Source of the DNA: Synechococcus sp. MED850
GTDB taxonomy: Bacteria > Cyanobacteriota > Cyanobacteriia > PCC-6307 > Cyanobiaceae
Length of the DNA: 13,526 bases
Assembly (NCBI GenBank): GCA_002700765.1
Contig: PAEP01000028.1
Span: 42,155 to 55,680, forward strand
Direction: 5' to 3'
Below the pieces are notes generated by a model that ran no database searches, had not been told where the DNA came from, and saw only the letters and a program-made list of their open reading frames with translations. The position numbers were made by a program, and so were the translations under genes. This document shows positions 1 to 8,472 of this stretch, piece by piece. The stretch's first letter is position 1. Every line of letters begins with the position of its first letter.

Positions 1-959
1 TCGACCCGCGTGCTGCATCCGGCCAGAAGGGTTGTCGTCAGATCGAAGTAACTGGTGATGCCCTCTGCGAACCAAAGCCCCTCACTGACCACGGCACCGC
101 TGTAGTCGTAAGGGAGGTACTCAACGGGGCGGAGCCGCCGGACATTCCACTGGTGCAGATATTCATGGCCGACAAGCTGGAGCAGCTGGCGGTAACCATC
201 GGGTTTGGCAAGCGCCTGCCAGCTGTACTGGAGCACAGCACTGTGGTCATGCTCCAGCCCGCCGTAACCACTGTTCAGCATCTGGATCACCAGCTGGTAA
301 CGATCTCCAGCAGGTGGCGATGTTCCCATCAGATCACAGGTGGATCTGCACACAGAAGCGACATCTCGCTTGAGCTGACCCGGCCAGCCTCCAGGAGGTG
401 CACCGATCAACAGAAGCTCGTGATCGGAACCATGCACCTCAAAGTTGTCCGCTTCGAATGGTCCGGCATGGACCGGGCTGTCCACGAGCGAATCGAACGA
501 CTCTGCGATCCATCCATCGACATCGGATGGCAGCGGCACATGCACGGTCCAAGCATTTGGCGCTGATACCCGCAGACGATGTTCAGTCCAACGTTCAGCT
601 TCAACCTCCATGGCAAGCGCCGCGAGGCTCAGCGAGGCGAAACTGGGATCGAGGTGGCAGGTCCTCACCGTCAGGTGCCGCGCCTCGATGGCATAGGACA
701 AATGGATGGGGGCAAGATCGGGCAAATCGATCTGCCAACGGGATGGTGCAGTGCGTCGCACCGCAAGTTGACGATCACCACAGCGCAGCACAAGGCTGTG
801 GAGGTGTTGAACGTGATCTCGCTGGGTGTAGGACCCGGGAGTCCACACCGGCAGTTGAAACCTCTGCGTGAGCACACGCGGACGCCAGATTTGCTCGACT
901 CGCGCGATCTGGCGTTCTGGATGCAGCAGATCGATGTGGATCTGAACCTGATCAGACAC
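1..959 (-). CDS. M61-family metallopeptidase (glycyl aminopeptidase-like), 3' part outside window
   Basis: An open frame with no stop runs from a GTG at 957-959 to the left edge, giving 319 residues of a family usually near 600. It begins MSDQVQIHIDLLHPERQ. The zinc-binding motif HEYLH is at residues 265-269 (bases 153-167), followed by QWNVRR and then GLWFAEGITSYF, whose Glu is the expected third zinc ligand. This HExxHxWN...WFxEG arrangement is typical of M61 peptidases. Residues 1 to about 160 should form the N-terminal beta domain; a C-terminal PDZ domain would lie off the window. No signal peptide or membrane segment is visible, so a cytoplasmic location is inferred. The GTG start overlaps the stop of the upstream DUF1257 gene by 8 bases, which suggests translational coupling, and there is no nearby ATG. 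Substrate specificity cannot be read from the sequence. Confidence 0.85.
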   Translation of the reverse strand, partial: MSDQVQIHIDLLHPERQIARVEQIWRPRVLTQRFQLPVWTPGSYTQRDHVQHLHSLVLRCGDRQLAVRRTAPSRWQIDLPDLAPIHLSYAIEARHLTVRTCHLDPSFASLSLAALAMEVEAERWTEHRLRVSAPNAWTVHVPLPSDVDGWIAESFDSLVDSPVHAGPFEADNFEVHGSDHELLLIGAPPGGWPGQLKRDVASVCRSTCDLMGTSPPAGDRYQLVIQMLNSGYGGLEHDHSAVLQYSWQALAKPDGYRQLLQLVGHEYLHQWNVRRLRPVEYLPYDYSGAVVSEGLWFAEGITSYFDLTTTLLAGCSTRV

Positions 960-1311
960 GTGGCAGGGCGTTGAACGACACCTGCATGGGTGGCATGGAG
1001 GGGGCGCTGGCCTTGGCAAACGCGTCGAGCAGCGCATAGCGGCGTGTCACCCGCTGAAGCCTTTCGGCGAGTCCGATTTGTGTGCTGATCCGCTGCAGAT
1101 CGCCGTGGAGATCAATGGTGCCGTCGGACTGAATCGACCAACCGAGAGGGCAGCAACCATCGAGGGAGGCGAGAAGATCAACCCTGACTGGGGTCGTGCC
1201 GAAATGATCGAGGTCAGCCCGTTGCATCACCTTGAATCCTTCATCGTGCAAAGCACGCTCGAGTAGATCCAACCGAGTGAAGACTGTGGGCAGGATGGAG
1301 AGATGGGACAT
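952..1311 (-). CDS. ycf35: DUF1257 (Ycf35-like) protein
   Basis: A 119-residue protein starting MSHLSILPTVFTRLDLLERA, which matches the characteristic N-terminus of the DUF1257/Ycf35 family found in cyanobacteria and plastid genomes. An upstream in-frame ATG at 1383 would add 24 residues that resemble nothing in the family and would lie across the purN start, so the ATG at 1309-1311 is preferred. The protein has no transmembrane segment and no catalytic motif that I recognise. The family's function is not established. Its stop overlaps the GTG start of the downstream M61 peptidase gene, so the two are probably co-transcribed; that does not by itself imply a shared function. It is divergent from purN across about 70 bases. 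The family assignment is firm; the role is unknown. Confidence 0.8.
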   Translation of the reverse strand: MSHLSILPTVFTRLDLLERALHDEGFKVMQRADLDHFGTTPVRVDLLASLDGCCPLGWSIQSDGTIDLHGDLQRISTQIGLAERLQRVTRRYALLDAFAKASAPSMPPMQVSFNALPRV

Positions 1312-1381
1312 GAAGCCGATGCCCGCTTGTTCAGACCCTAGCGAGCTTGAATCACCTGGCCAGACGTTGATGCATCCGGCC

Positions 1382-1987
1382 ATGAACGGGCCTTCAACCC
1401 TGGAGCCGCCGCTTCAGCTGGGGGTGATGGCTTCCGGTAACGGCAGCAATTTCGAAGCCTTGGTGCAAGCGATTGAACGCGGTGAGCTGCCCGCCCAGAT
1501 CCGCTTGTTGGTGGTGAACAATCCCGGTTGCGGAGCACAGCATCGAGCCGATCGCCTTGGAATTCCATGGGCCGTTGTTGACCATCGCATTCACAGGAAT
1601 CGCGAGGACCTGGATCGGGAACTGGTGCAGTGCTTCAAATCCGCCGAGGTCGAGTCCGTGGTGATGGCGGGATGGATGCGGATCGTGACGAATGAGCTGA
1701 TTCAGGCCTTCCCACAACGCCTTCTGAACATTCATCCCTCTCTTCTGCCGAGCTTCAAAGGCCTGGATGGGGTTGGTCAGGCTCTTGCTGCAGGCGTGAA
1801 GATCAGTGGCTGCTCGGTGCATCTGGTCACCGAGGATTTGGACGCTGGACCGATCATTGCCCAGGCGGCCGTGCCGGTTTTCCCGGAGGACGATCACGCA
1901 TCACTGGCCAAACGGATCCAGGTGCAGGAACATCGTCTGCTTCCGCATGCGATTCGCCTGATCGGAGCGACCTGGCGTCAGGGATAG
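1382..1987 (+). CDS. purN: Phosphoribosylglycinamide formyltransferase (GART)
   Basis: Transfers a formyl group from 10-formyl-tetrahydrofolate to glycinamide ribonucleotide, the third step of de novo purine synthesis, in the cytoplasm. The 201-residue protein has the N-terminal nucleotide-binding segment GVMASGNGSNFEALV (14-28). It also has NIHPSLLPSFKGLDG (116-130) with catalytic Asn116 and His118, and SVHLVTEDLDAGPIIAQ with catalytic Asp154. These equal E. coli Asn106, His108 and Asp144, each offset by ten. The exact start is uncertain: an in-frame ATG at 1370 adds four residues, and neither has a clear ribosome-binding site. Longer starts would run into the divergent DUF1257 gene. The stop lies 10 bases inside the 3' end of convergent argC. 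Family length and motifs are complete. Confidence 0.95.
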   Translation: MNGPSTLEPPLQLGVMASGNGSNFEALVQAIERGELPAQIRLLVVNNPGCGAQHRADRLGIPWAVVDHRIHRNREDLDRELVQCFKSAEVESVVMAGWMRIVTNELIQAFPQRLLNIHPSLLPSFKGLDGVGQALAAGVKISGCSVHLVTEDLDAGPIIAQAAVPVFPEDDHASLAKRIQVQEHRLLPHAIRLIGATWRQG

Positions 1988-3051
1988 AACGACTGAAGCG
2001 GCAATCCGGTTTCCGGTGCCAGACCGGCCATGAGATTGAGACACTGAATCCCCTGACCGGCTTGGCCCTTGACCAGATTGTCGATGACGCTCATCAAGAT
2101 GAGCTGACCGGAACGGGTGTCCACCTGAACCGACAACATCGCTCGATTGGTGTGCCGCACCCACTTGGTGGCTGGATACGTCCCCACCGGAAGAACGTCG
2201 ACGCAGGGATGGTGTCGATACACAGCCTCCAACACCGTTTTGCAGTCCTCAGCGGTCAAACCTGGATCGCGCAGTCGGGCGTAAACCGTCGCCAGCAAAC
2301 CGCGCACCATCGGGACCAAATGGGGGGTGAACTGAAGCTGCACGGAGCTTCCAGCCGCCTCCTGTGCGGATTGCTCGATTTCCGACGTGTGGCGATGTCC
2401 AATCACGCCGTAGGGAGCGATTGATTCAGAGGCTTCCGCGAGCAGCATCGCCTGCTTCGGGACACGTCCACCGCCGGACGTCCCTGTCTTGGCATCGATG
2501 ATGATGCCATCGGTGTCAATCAGTCCCTGTTTCAGGAAGGGAAGCAGGGGCAGCAGGCTGGCCGTGGGGAAACAGCCGGGAGCTGCAACGAGAGCAGCTT
2601 CGGCGATGGCGGGCCCATGCCACTCCGGCAGGCCATAGACCGCTTTTCGACACAGTTCAGCGTCATCGCGGGAGAGATGACGCGCTTCCTGAACGTAAAC
2701 CTGACTCCATTGATCGAGGGAGCGGTAACGGAAATCAGCGGAGAGATCCACAACCCGAACCCCCCGTTCCAGAAGCTGAGGGGCCAACTGGCAGGCCAGT
2801 CCATTGGGAAGACTCAGAACTGCGAAATCAGCTGCTGAGGCGATCCGATCCGCATCGACGGACTCGACCAGGGGGTCATCGGCAAGGGGCAGAAACGGGC
2901 AGACGCTGCTCCAGCGCTCTCCCGCACTGCGTTCACCGCCAAGAAAGGTTACTGAGAAGGTCGGGTGTCCCTGAAGCAACCGCACGGTTTGCAGGCCGCC
3001 GTATCCGGAGGCTCCGATCACCGCCACCCGTCTTCGATCAGCGCTCACCAT
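1978..3051 (-). CDS. argC: N-acetyl-gamma-glutamyl-phosphate reductase
   Basis: Reduces N-acetylglutamyl phosphate to the semialdehyde with NADPH, the third step of arginine (ornithine) synthesis. The 357-residue product starts MVSADRRRVAVIGASGYGG, whose GASGYGG is the dinucleotide-binding turn. The catalytic cysteine lies in APGCFPTAS (Cys160 from this start), and the active-site histidine motif GHRHTSEIE follows at about 218-226. The frame stays open upstream to an ATG at 3133-3135, but that start would overlap ribBA and add 28 residues before the nucleotide-binding strand. An ATG at 3082-3084 is a second alternative. I chose 3051 for family length; a GGAGG lies only two bases upstream, too close for an ideal ribosome-binding site. 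The gene ends 10 bases into purN (tail to tail). Confidence 0.95.
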   Translation of the reverse strand: MVSADRRRVAVIGASGYGGLQTVRLLQGHPTFSVTFLGGERSAGERWSSVCPFLPLADDPLVESVDADRIASAADFAVLSLPNGLACQLAPQLLERGVRVVDLSADFRYRSLDQWSQVYVQEARHLSRDDAELCRKAVYGLPEWHGPAIAEAALVAAPGCFPTASLLPLLPFLKQGLIDTDGIIIDAKTGTSGGGRVPKQAMLLAEASESIAPYGVIGHRHTSEIEQSAQEAAGSSVQLQFTPHLVPMVRGLLATVYARLRDPGLTAEDCKTVLEAVYRHHPCVDVLPVGTYPATKWVRHTNRAMLSVQVDTRSGQLILMSVIDNLVKGQAGQGIQCLNLMAGLAPETGLPLQSFYP

Positions 3052-3123
3052 GCCCTCCAGCCGTGACGATGTGCTGCTGTCCATGGGCGCATCAGACCGC
3101 GGCTGATCGTACAGGTATCGATA
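3052..3123. promoter_or_regulatory. Divergent argC/ribBA intergenic region
   Basis: This 72-base gap separates the chosen start of argC (minus) from that of ribBA (plus), so it must hold promoters for both unless transcripts start within the genes. On the minus strand a TACGAT hexamer lies near 3107-3112 and could act as a -10 element for argC, which would favour one of the internal argC starts. No clear -35 element, operator or FMN riboswitch is visible. The promoter role is inferred from gene arrangement only. Confidence 0.35.
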
Positions 3124-4779
3124 ATGACAACGCATCCAACAGCGGCTGGGACCCTGGAGCGCTCAACAACGACGGCAGAGCAGGGGAGCATCTCCTTTGA
3201 TTCGATCCCCGACGCTCTCGCTGCCATCCGCAATGGCGCCTGTGTGGTGGTGGTGGATGACGAGCAACGTGAAAACGAAGGTGATCTGATCTGCGCTGCT
3301 CAGTTCGCCACGCCGGAGGCGATCAACTTCATGGCCACCGAGGCACGAGGGCTGATCTGCCTGGCGATGCAGGGAGGACGGCTCGACGAACTTGATCTGC
3401 CACTGATGGTGGACCGCAACACCGATGCCAACGAAACCGCCTTCACCGTGAGCATCGACGCCGGCCGTGAACATGGCGTCAGCACTGGAATCTCAGCAGA
3501 GGATCGCGCCAGGACCATTCAGGTTGCCCTCCATCCAGACACCCGCCCTGCAGATCTGCGACGTCCAGGACACATTTTTCCCCTGCGAGCGCGCCAGGGT
3601 GGTGTGCTGAAACGGGCGGGACATACCGAAGCTGCCGTTGATCTCTCTCAGCTGGCTGGACTCTCCCCTGCGGGGGTGATCTGTGAAATCCAGAACAGCG
3701 ATGGATCGATGGCGCGTTTGCCGCAACTGCGGGAATACGCCACCCAGTGGGGGTTGAAGCTGATCAACATCGCTGATCTGATCAGCTATCGCCTGGCCAA
3801 TGAACGATTCGTGCAACGGCAGGCCCACGCGGTTCTACCAAGCCAGTTCGGTTCATTCCAGGCGATCGGTTACCGGAATCAGCTCGATCAATCCGAACAC
3901 ATCGCCCTGGTGAAGGGAGATCCCAGTGCACTGCAACAACCCGTTTTGGTTCGCATGCACTCTGAATGCCTCACCGGTGATGCCTTCGGGTCACTGCGGT
4001 GCGATTGCCGTCCCCAATTGGAGGCTGCCCTCCGACGGATTGAACAGGAGGGTGAAGGTGTCGTGGTGTATCTCCGCCAGGAAGGGCGCGGGATCGGCCT
4101 GATCAACAAGCTCAAGGCCTACAGCCTCCAGGACGGTGGCCTGGACACGGTGGAGGCGAATGAACGGCTTGGTTTTCCCGCTGATCTGCGCAACTACGGC
4201 GTCGGAGCGCAGATCCTCTCTGACCTCGGCATCCGTCGCCTGCGTTTGCTCACGAACAACCCCAGAAAAATCGCAGGCCTCGGCGGGTACGGACTTGAAG
4301 TGGTCGAACGGGTGCCGTTGGTTATGGATGCAGGGGATCACAACGCTGATTACCTGGCCACCAAACGCGACAAGCTCGGGCATCTGATCAGAGAGAACGT
4401 GCCCTGCACCGTGGTGGCTCTGGCGGTGGATGCAGGCAATGGCGCATGGCCCGGCCTCCGATCAAAGGCTGAGGCCCTCGCTGCTGACCATGGGTTGGAG
4501 CTGAAAGCACTGCATGCGCCAAGGCTCCTGGCGTTGTGGGAGCGTCCGCAGTTCGTCTGGCAAATCGAGCCGGGAGATCAGGACCCGGCATCCTTCCTGC
4601 ATGCACTCTCTCAATGCCCGGAAACACGGCGGCTGGGGGTGATGCGGATGGAAAGCGAATCCGCTGCCCTTCATCCCCCTCAAACCCTGGAACGCATTGA
4701 TGGACAACTCGCTGATCTCAGGAATCAATCAGAGAAGGGAACAGCCTTAGCCATTCCCTGTCTGATTCACTGGCAATGA
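3124..4779 (+). CDS. ribBA: Bifunctional 3,4-dihydroxy-2-butanone-4-phosphate synthase / GTP cyclohydrolase II
   Basis: Supplies both starting branches of riboflavin synthesis: the N-terminal domain makes DHBP from ribulose 5-phosphate, and the C-terminal domain opens GTP. Residues ~25-225 are the RibB domain, with the acidic metal site [12 protein letters not shown] (44-55), [10 protein letters not shown] (120-129) and [20 protein letters not shown] (149-168, containing His150). Residues ~240-420 are the RibA domain. Its zinc site is [16 protein letters not shown] (Cys282, Cys293, Cys295), followed by [20 protein letters not shown] (318-337) and TNNPRK (377-382). A further ~130 residues follow the usual end at KLGHLI, making 551 residues against about 400 for many bacterial RibBA proteins; this tail has no motif I recognise. 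All catalytic motifs in both domains look intact. Start: ATG at 3124, with no clear ribosome-binding site. Converges on the prolyl isomerase gene with a 10-base gap. Confidence 0.96.
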   Translation: MTTHPTAAGTLERSTTTAEQGSISFDSIPDALAAIRNGACVVVVDDEQRENEGDLICAAQFATPEAINFMATEARGLICLAMQGGRLDELDLPLMVDRNTDANETAFTVSIDAGREHGVSTGISAEDRARTIQVALHPDTRPADLRRPGHIFPLRARQGGVLKRAGHTEAAVDLSQLAGLSPAGVICEIQNSDGSMARLPQLREYATQWGLKLINIADLISYRLANERFVQRQAHAVLPSQFGSFQAIGYRNQLDQSEHIALVKGDPSALQQPVLVRMHSECLTGDAFGSLRCDCRPQLEAALRRIEQEGEGVVVYLRQEGRGIGLINKLKAYSLQDGGLDTVEANERLGFPADLRNYGVGAQILSDLGIRRLRLLTNNPRKIAGLGGYGLEVVERVPLVMDAGDHNADYLATKRDKLGHLIRENVPCTVVALAVDAGNGAWPGLRSKAEALAADHGLELKALHAPRLLALWERPQFVWQIEPGDQDPASFLHALSQCPETRRLGVMRMESESAALHPPQTLERIDGQLADLRNQSEKGTALAIPCLIHWQ

Positions 4780-4782
4780 AGC

Positions 4783-4809
4783 TGACGATTCAGCTCTCCT
4801 GAATCGTCA
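4783..4809. terminator. Hairpin at the ribBA / prolyl-isomerase convergent junction
   Basis: A perfect 11-bp inverted repeat, TGACGATTCAG (4783-4793) and CTGAATCGTCA (4799-4809), flanks the 5-base loop CTCTC. It begins four bases after the ribBA stop, and its right arm forms the last codons of the prolyl isomerase. Its position between converging genes fits a bidirectional terminator. Neither side has a T-run, so intrinsic termination is inferred rather than shown; it could instead stabilise the 3' ends. Confidence 0.55.
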
Positions 4810-5233
4810 CCTTGGTGATGCGTGAGCCGTTCTTCAGCTTCGACACCACATCCATTCCTCCGGCCAAACCGAAGACGGTGTGAACGCCGTCAAGGTGGGG
4901 CTGGGGCTCAAAACAGATATAAAACTGAGAACCACCGGTGTTGCGTCCGGCATGGGCCATCGCCAGGGTTCCCGTCTGGTGCTTCTGACTGTTGATTTCG
5001 CAGTCAATCTGATAACCAGGGCCACCGGTGCCAGGCATCCCCTTGGCACCGTCACGGGTGTTGGGACAGCCACCCTGAGCCATGAAACCAGGAATCACCC
5101 GGTGGAAGGCAAGACCGTCGTAGAACCCATCTTTCGCCAATTTCACGAAATTGGCGACGGTGTTCGGAGCATCAGCTTCAAACAGCTCGAGCTCGATCAG
5201 GCCTGCTTCCGTGTCCATCAGGGCCTTTGTCAT
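4790..5233 (-). CDS. Cyclophilin-type peptidyl-prolyl cis-trans isomerase
   Basis: Catalyses cis-trans isomerisation of Xaa-Pro bonds during protein folding. The 147-residue protein is a single cyclophilin domain. It contains [13 protein letters not shown] (43-55), with the catalytic Arg45 and pocket residues Phe50, Met51 and Gln53, then [17 protein letters not shown] (92-108) and [10 protein letters not shown] (113-122). His113 occupies the position of human cyclophilin A Trp121, the residue linked to cyclosporin binding. There is no signal peptide from this start, so a cytoplasmic enzyme is likely. The frame is open to an ATG at 5482, but the extra 83 residues are low-complexity, have no family match and overlap mtnP. 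The ATG at 5231-5233 is therefore chosen; another ATG lies at 5216-5218. Only 41 bases separate it from divergent mtnP. Confidence 0.93.
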   Translation of the reverse strand: MTKALMDTEAGLIELELFEADAPNTVANFVKLAKDGFYDGLAFHRVIPGFMAQGGCPNTRDGAKGMPGTGGPGYQIDCEINSQKHQTGTLAMAHAGRNTGGSQFYICFEPQPHLDGVHTVFGLAGGMDVVSKLKNGSRITKVTIQES

Positions 5234-5274
5234 CGGAGCTCGAGCAAAACTGGAGTTTAGGGATTCATCCTTCA

Positions 5275-6155
<881 letters not shown>

Positions 6156-6183
<28 letters not shown>

Positions 6184-7121
6184 AGTGTTACGCCAAGGGA
6201 CGCCAAGGCAGGCCTCAACTGCTGGTCATGCTGATAGAGCAGGTCCTTGGCCTGCTTCACATCGAGATCGGCTGCCGCCATCAGCAAAGCGAGCTTCACG
6301 GAGCCTCCGGTGTTCTCGAGCAATTGCAAACCGCGCTTGCGATCCACACTGGCCAGATCGCGAAGAATGCGAAGGGAACGATCCACCAACTTGCTGTTGC
6401 TGGCGGAGACATCAACCATTCGGTTGCCATACACCTTGCCCAGCCGCACCATGACGGCGGTCGAGAGAATGTTGAGCGCCATTTTTGTGGCGGTGCCCGC
6501 CTTCAGCCGGGTTGACCCCGTCAGCAGTTCCGGACCCGTCAGCAACCGGATGTCGATATCGCAAGGCAGAGGGGCTTGTTCTGTCGGCACACAGGCCATC
6601 GCGATCGCCAGAGCTCCGATGGCCTTGGCGTAGGCCAACCCTCCTTTCACATAGGGAGTTGTGCCTCCGGCGGCGATCCCGACAAGGCAATCCTTGGAGC
6701 AGAACCCTCGTGCATCGAGGTCATCCCGCCCCGCCGTCTCCAGATCCTCCAGCCCCTCGGAACTGCGCAATAAAGCAGGAGCTCCACCGGCCAGCACGCC
6801 TTGCACCATCTCCGGATCGCTGCAGAACGTTGGCGGACACTCCGCGGCGTCGAGCCCCCCGAGCCGACCGGAGGTACCGGCACCCAGGTAATAAAGACGG
6901 CCTCCGGAACGCAAACGTTCAGCGACAGCGTCCACAGCAGCACTGAGGGATGGCGAGGCATTCAGAACCGCATCCTGAGGACGGCGATCCTCCTCGATGA
7001 ACAGATCGACCAGATCGGTTGTGGAGAGTTGATCGAGATCTTGGCTTCGGGGGTTGGCCTGCTCTGTGAGGAGGTGTCCGCGATCCGAGGAGGGCTCAAG
7101 GTCCCTGTTGAAGACAGCCAT
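6156..7121 (-). CDS. murQ: N-acetylmuramic acid 6-phosphate etherase
   Basis: Cleaves the lactyl ether of MurNAc 6-phosphate to GlcNAc 6-phosphate and D-lactate, a step in peptidoglycan recycling in the cytoplasm. The 321-residue protein has a SIS (sugar isomerase) fold. GAGTSGRLGGLDAAECPPTF (80-99) contains Glu94, and SSEGLEDLE (120-128) contains Glu125; by alignment with recalled E. coli MurQ these match the catalytic Glu83 and Glu114. TGSTRLKAGTATKMALNILS and GNRMVDVSASN are also family hallmarks. The phosphate-loop segment reads AAGGTTPYV, where E. coli has AASGRTPYV. It starts 3 bases after the DUF3110 stop, so it is likely the last gene of the dnaK-dnaJ-DUF3110-murQ transcript. Its 3' end overlaps mtnP by 28 bases, tail to tail. 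No PTS transporter or anhMurNAc kinase is nearby. Confidence 0.94.
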
Positions 7122-7124
7122 AAC

Positions 7125-7553
7125 TCAAAGAAGGCCCTCGAGGCGTCGTCTCAGATCATCAAGCTCCGGATTGGAGGACACAACGGCATCGTCAGAAGAC
7201 TCCGATGACGTGTCTGACGGACCACCAGATGCTTCATCCTCCTTCCAGTTGGCAACATCGCGGTTGGCTTCCGGCGGTGCCATGAACAGACGCTCCTCAT
7301 CGCTGCTGGGAACGAAGCCGGCCTCAATGAAACGAGCTTCATAACCAGCCTCGCGGCAGAAGATCTCAACGTCCTCACGCTCGAGATCCTCAACCGTTGG
7401 AGCGGGGAAATCTTGAGCCTCTAGCAAACCTGCGTAGCGCTCGGCGTCGTCGGGATTCTCAAACAGAAGAACCACCGTTCGACCAGCCACCTCGAGGGAA
7501 TGAATGCCCTCGCTGTCACTGCCGGCGTCAAACAGGAGGACGTGGACCCGCAT
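7125..7553 (-). CDS. DUF3110 protein
   Basis: A 142-residue protein starting MRVHVLLFDAGSDSEGIHSL. Residues 1 to about 90 form a compact alpha/beta unit: HSLEVAGRTVVLLFENPDDA, then YAGLLEAQDFPAPTVEDL, then REDVEIFCREAGYEARFIEAG. This matches the small DUF3110 domain common in cyanobacteria. From about residue 100 the tail is hydrophilic and acidic, rich in Ser, Asp and Glu (for example SDTSSESSDDAVVSSNPE), ending in a short helix-like LDDLRRRLEGLL. It has no membrane segment, signal peptide or catalytic motif I recognise. It lies 37 bases after the DnaJ gene and 3 bases before murQ, all on one strand, so co-expression with the chaperone pair is likely. Function unknown; a role in chaperone or stress physiology would be guesswork from position. 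Confidence 0.8.
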   Translation of the reverse strand: MRVHVLLFDAGSDSEGIHSLEVAGRTVVLLFENPDDAERYAGLLEAQDFPAPTVEDLEREDVEIFCREAGYEARFIEAGFVPSSDEERLFMAPPEANRDVANWKEDEASGGPSDTSSESSDDAVVSSNPELDDLRRRLEGLL

Positions 7554-7590
7554 CGTTCCGCTTGGTGGACGCGGAGTCTCTCATCAATCC

Positions 7591-8472
7591 TTAGATCGCA
7601 TCAGGTTCGATGGCCAGCTCCTGAAGGCGTTGGTACAGGGCGCGTTCGGCATCCCCGAGATCGGCTGGAATCACAATCACGATCTCCACAAGTTGATCGC
7701 CGCGGCGCTCTCCATCACTTAAACCACGCTGGCGTAAACGCAGCAGACGCCCGCTGGAGGAGCCTGGTGGGACCTGGAGCGTGACGGGTCCATCGAGGGT
7801 GGGAACATCAACCGCACATCCCAGCGCAGCATCCGGTGGAAACAGTTCCAGCTTGTAGAGAACGCGCAGGCCATCGACGCGTAGGCCCTCGGGAGTGATC
7901 ACGCGAAGTTGCACAAAATGATCCCGACCTCCAGGGGCGACACCCTCCAGACGCAGACGCCAACCATCACCGGCATTGGGGGGTGTGTCCAGCTGAACCA
8001 GCGTGCCGTCCTCAAGACTTAGCTCCACCGAGGTGCCGTAAAGCGCCTGATCCGGACTGAGATCAACGACAGATTCCAAGTCATCCAGAGCACGAACCGG
8101 TGGTGGGCCCGCTGGTGATGGAACCGGAGGCTCCGGGGTTGGTGTTCGCTGGTTTTGGTCTGTTTCAACCCGTCCCAGAACGACGTCCAGATAGTCCTCA
8201 AAACCTGGAAAGCCCTCTGCAAAGGGATCCTGCTGCTGACCTGCAGCTGGGACATCACCGCTCTGCCAGGCCGCCCGTCGGCGGGGGTCGCTGAGCACGG
8301 CATAGGCCTCATTGACCAGCTTGAAGCGTTCCTCGGCAATCGGATCGTTGCCGTTCAGATCAGGGTGCCAGCGTCGGGCTTCTCGTCGGAACGCCTGTTT
8401 CAGCTTGTCGGCATCACTTCCGGGCTCCAGTCCCAGCAGTGACCAGTAATCCGGATCAGCGACGGTAGTCAT
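7591..8472 (-). CDS. DnaJ/CbpA-like co-chaperone lacking the zinc finger
   Basis: An Hsp40 protein expected to stimulate the ATPase of the DnaK encoded just upstream and to deliver substrates to it. The 293 residues divide into a J domain (about 8-67) with the essential HPD at 36-38 in RRWHPDLNG, and a short Gly/Phe-poor linker (DPFAEGFPGFEDYLD). A proline-rich stretch, TPTPEPPVPSPAGPPP (110-125), follows. The C-terminal substrate-binding region (about 131-283) includes LSPDQALYGTSVELSLEDG, VDVPTLDGPVTLQVPPGSSS and GDQLVEIVIVIPADL. There is no CxxCxGxG zinc-finger repeat, so this is a class II/CbpA-like protein rather than a classic DnaJ. Its ATG lies inside the end of dnaK (17-base overlap), which implies translational coupling and a dedicated pair. 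The C-terminal half is shorter than in E. coli CbpA-type proteins only in the linker. Confidence 0.92.
   Translation of the reverse strand: MTTVADPDYWSLLGLEPGSDADKLKQAFRREARRWHPDLNGNDPIAEERFKLVNEAYAVLSDPRRRAAWQSGDVPAAGQQQDPFAEGFPGFEDYLDVVLGRVETDQNQRTPTPEPPVPSPAGPPPVRALDDLESVVDLSPDQALYGTSVELSLEDGTLVQLDTPPNAGDGWRLRLEGVAPGGRDHFVQLRVITPEGLRVDGLRVLYKLELFPPDAALGCAVDVPTLDGPVTLQVPPGSSSGRLLRLRQRGLSDGERRGDQLVEIVIVIPADLGDAERALYQRLQELAIEPDAI

Noticed and set aside
398..871. Plus-strand ORF of 157 residues (and several others within 1-970)
   Set aside because: Arg/Ser/His-rich composition with no family resemblance; entirely antisense to the M61 peptidase frame, which carries conserved motifs.
1394..1897. 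Minus-strand ORF of 167 residues opposite purN
   Set aside because: Shadow of purN: it lies fully antisense to conserved catalytic motifs and has no recognisable domain.
6184..6206. Short direct repeat ACGCCAAGG within the 3' end of murQ
   Set aside because: Only two imperfectly spaced copies inside coding sequence (SLG-type codons); explained by protein sequence.
6601..6608. Single GCGATCGC (HIP1) octamer
   Set aside because: HIP1 is abundant in some cyanobacteria, but one copy in 13.5 kb carries no signal here.
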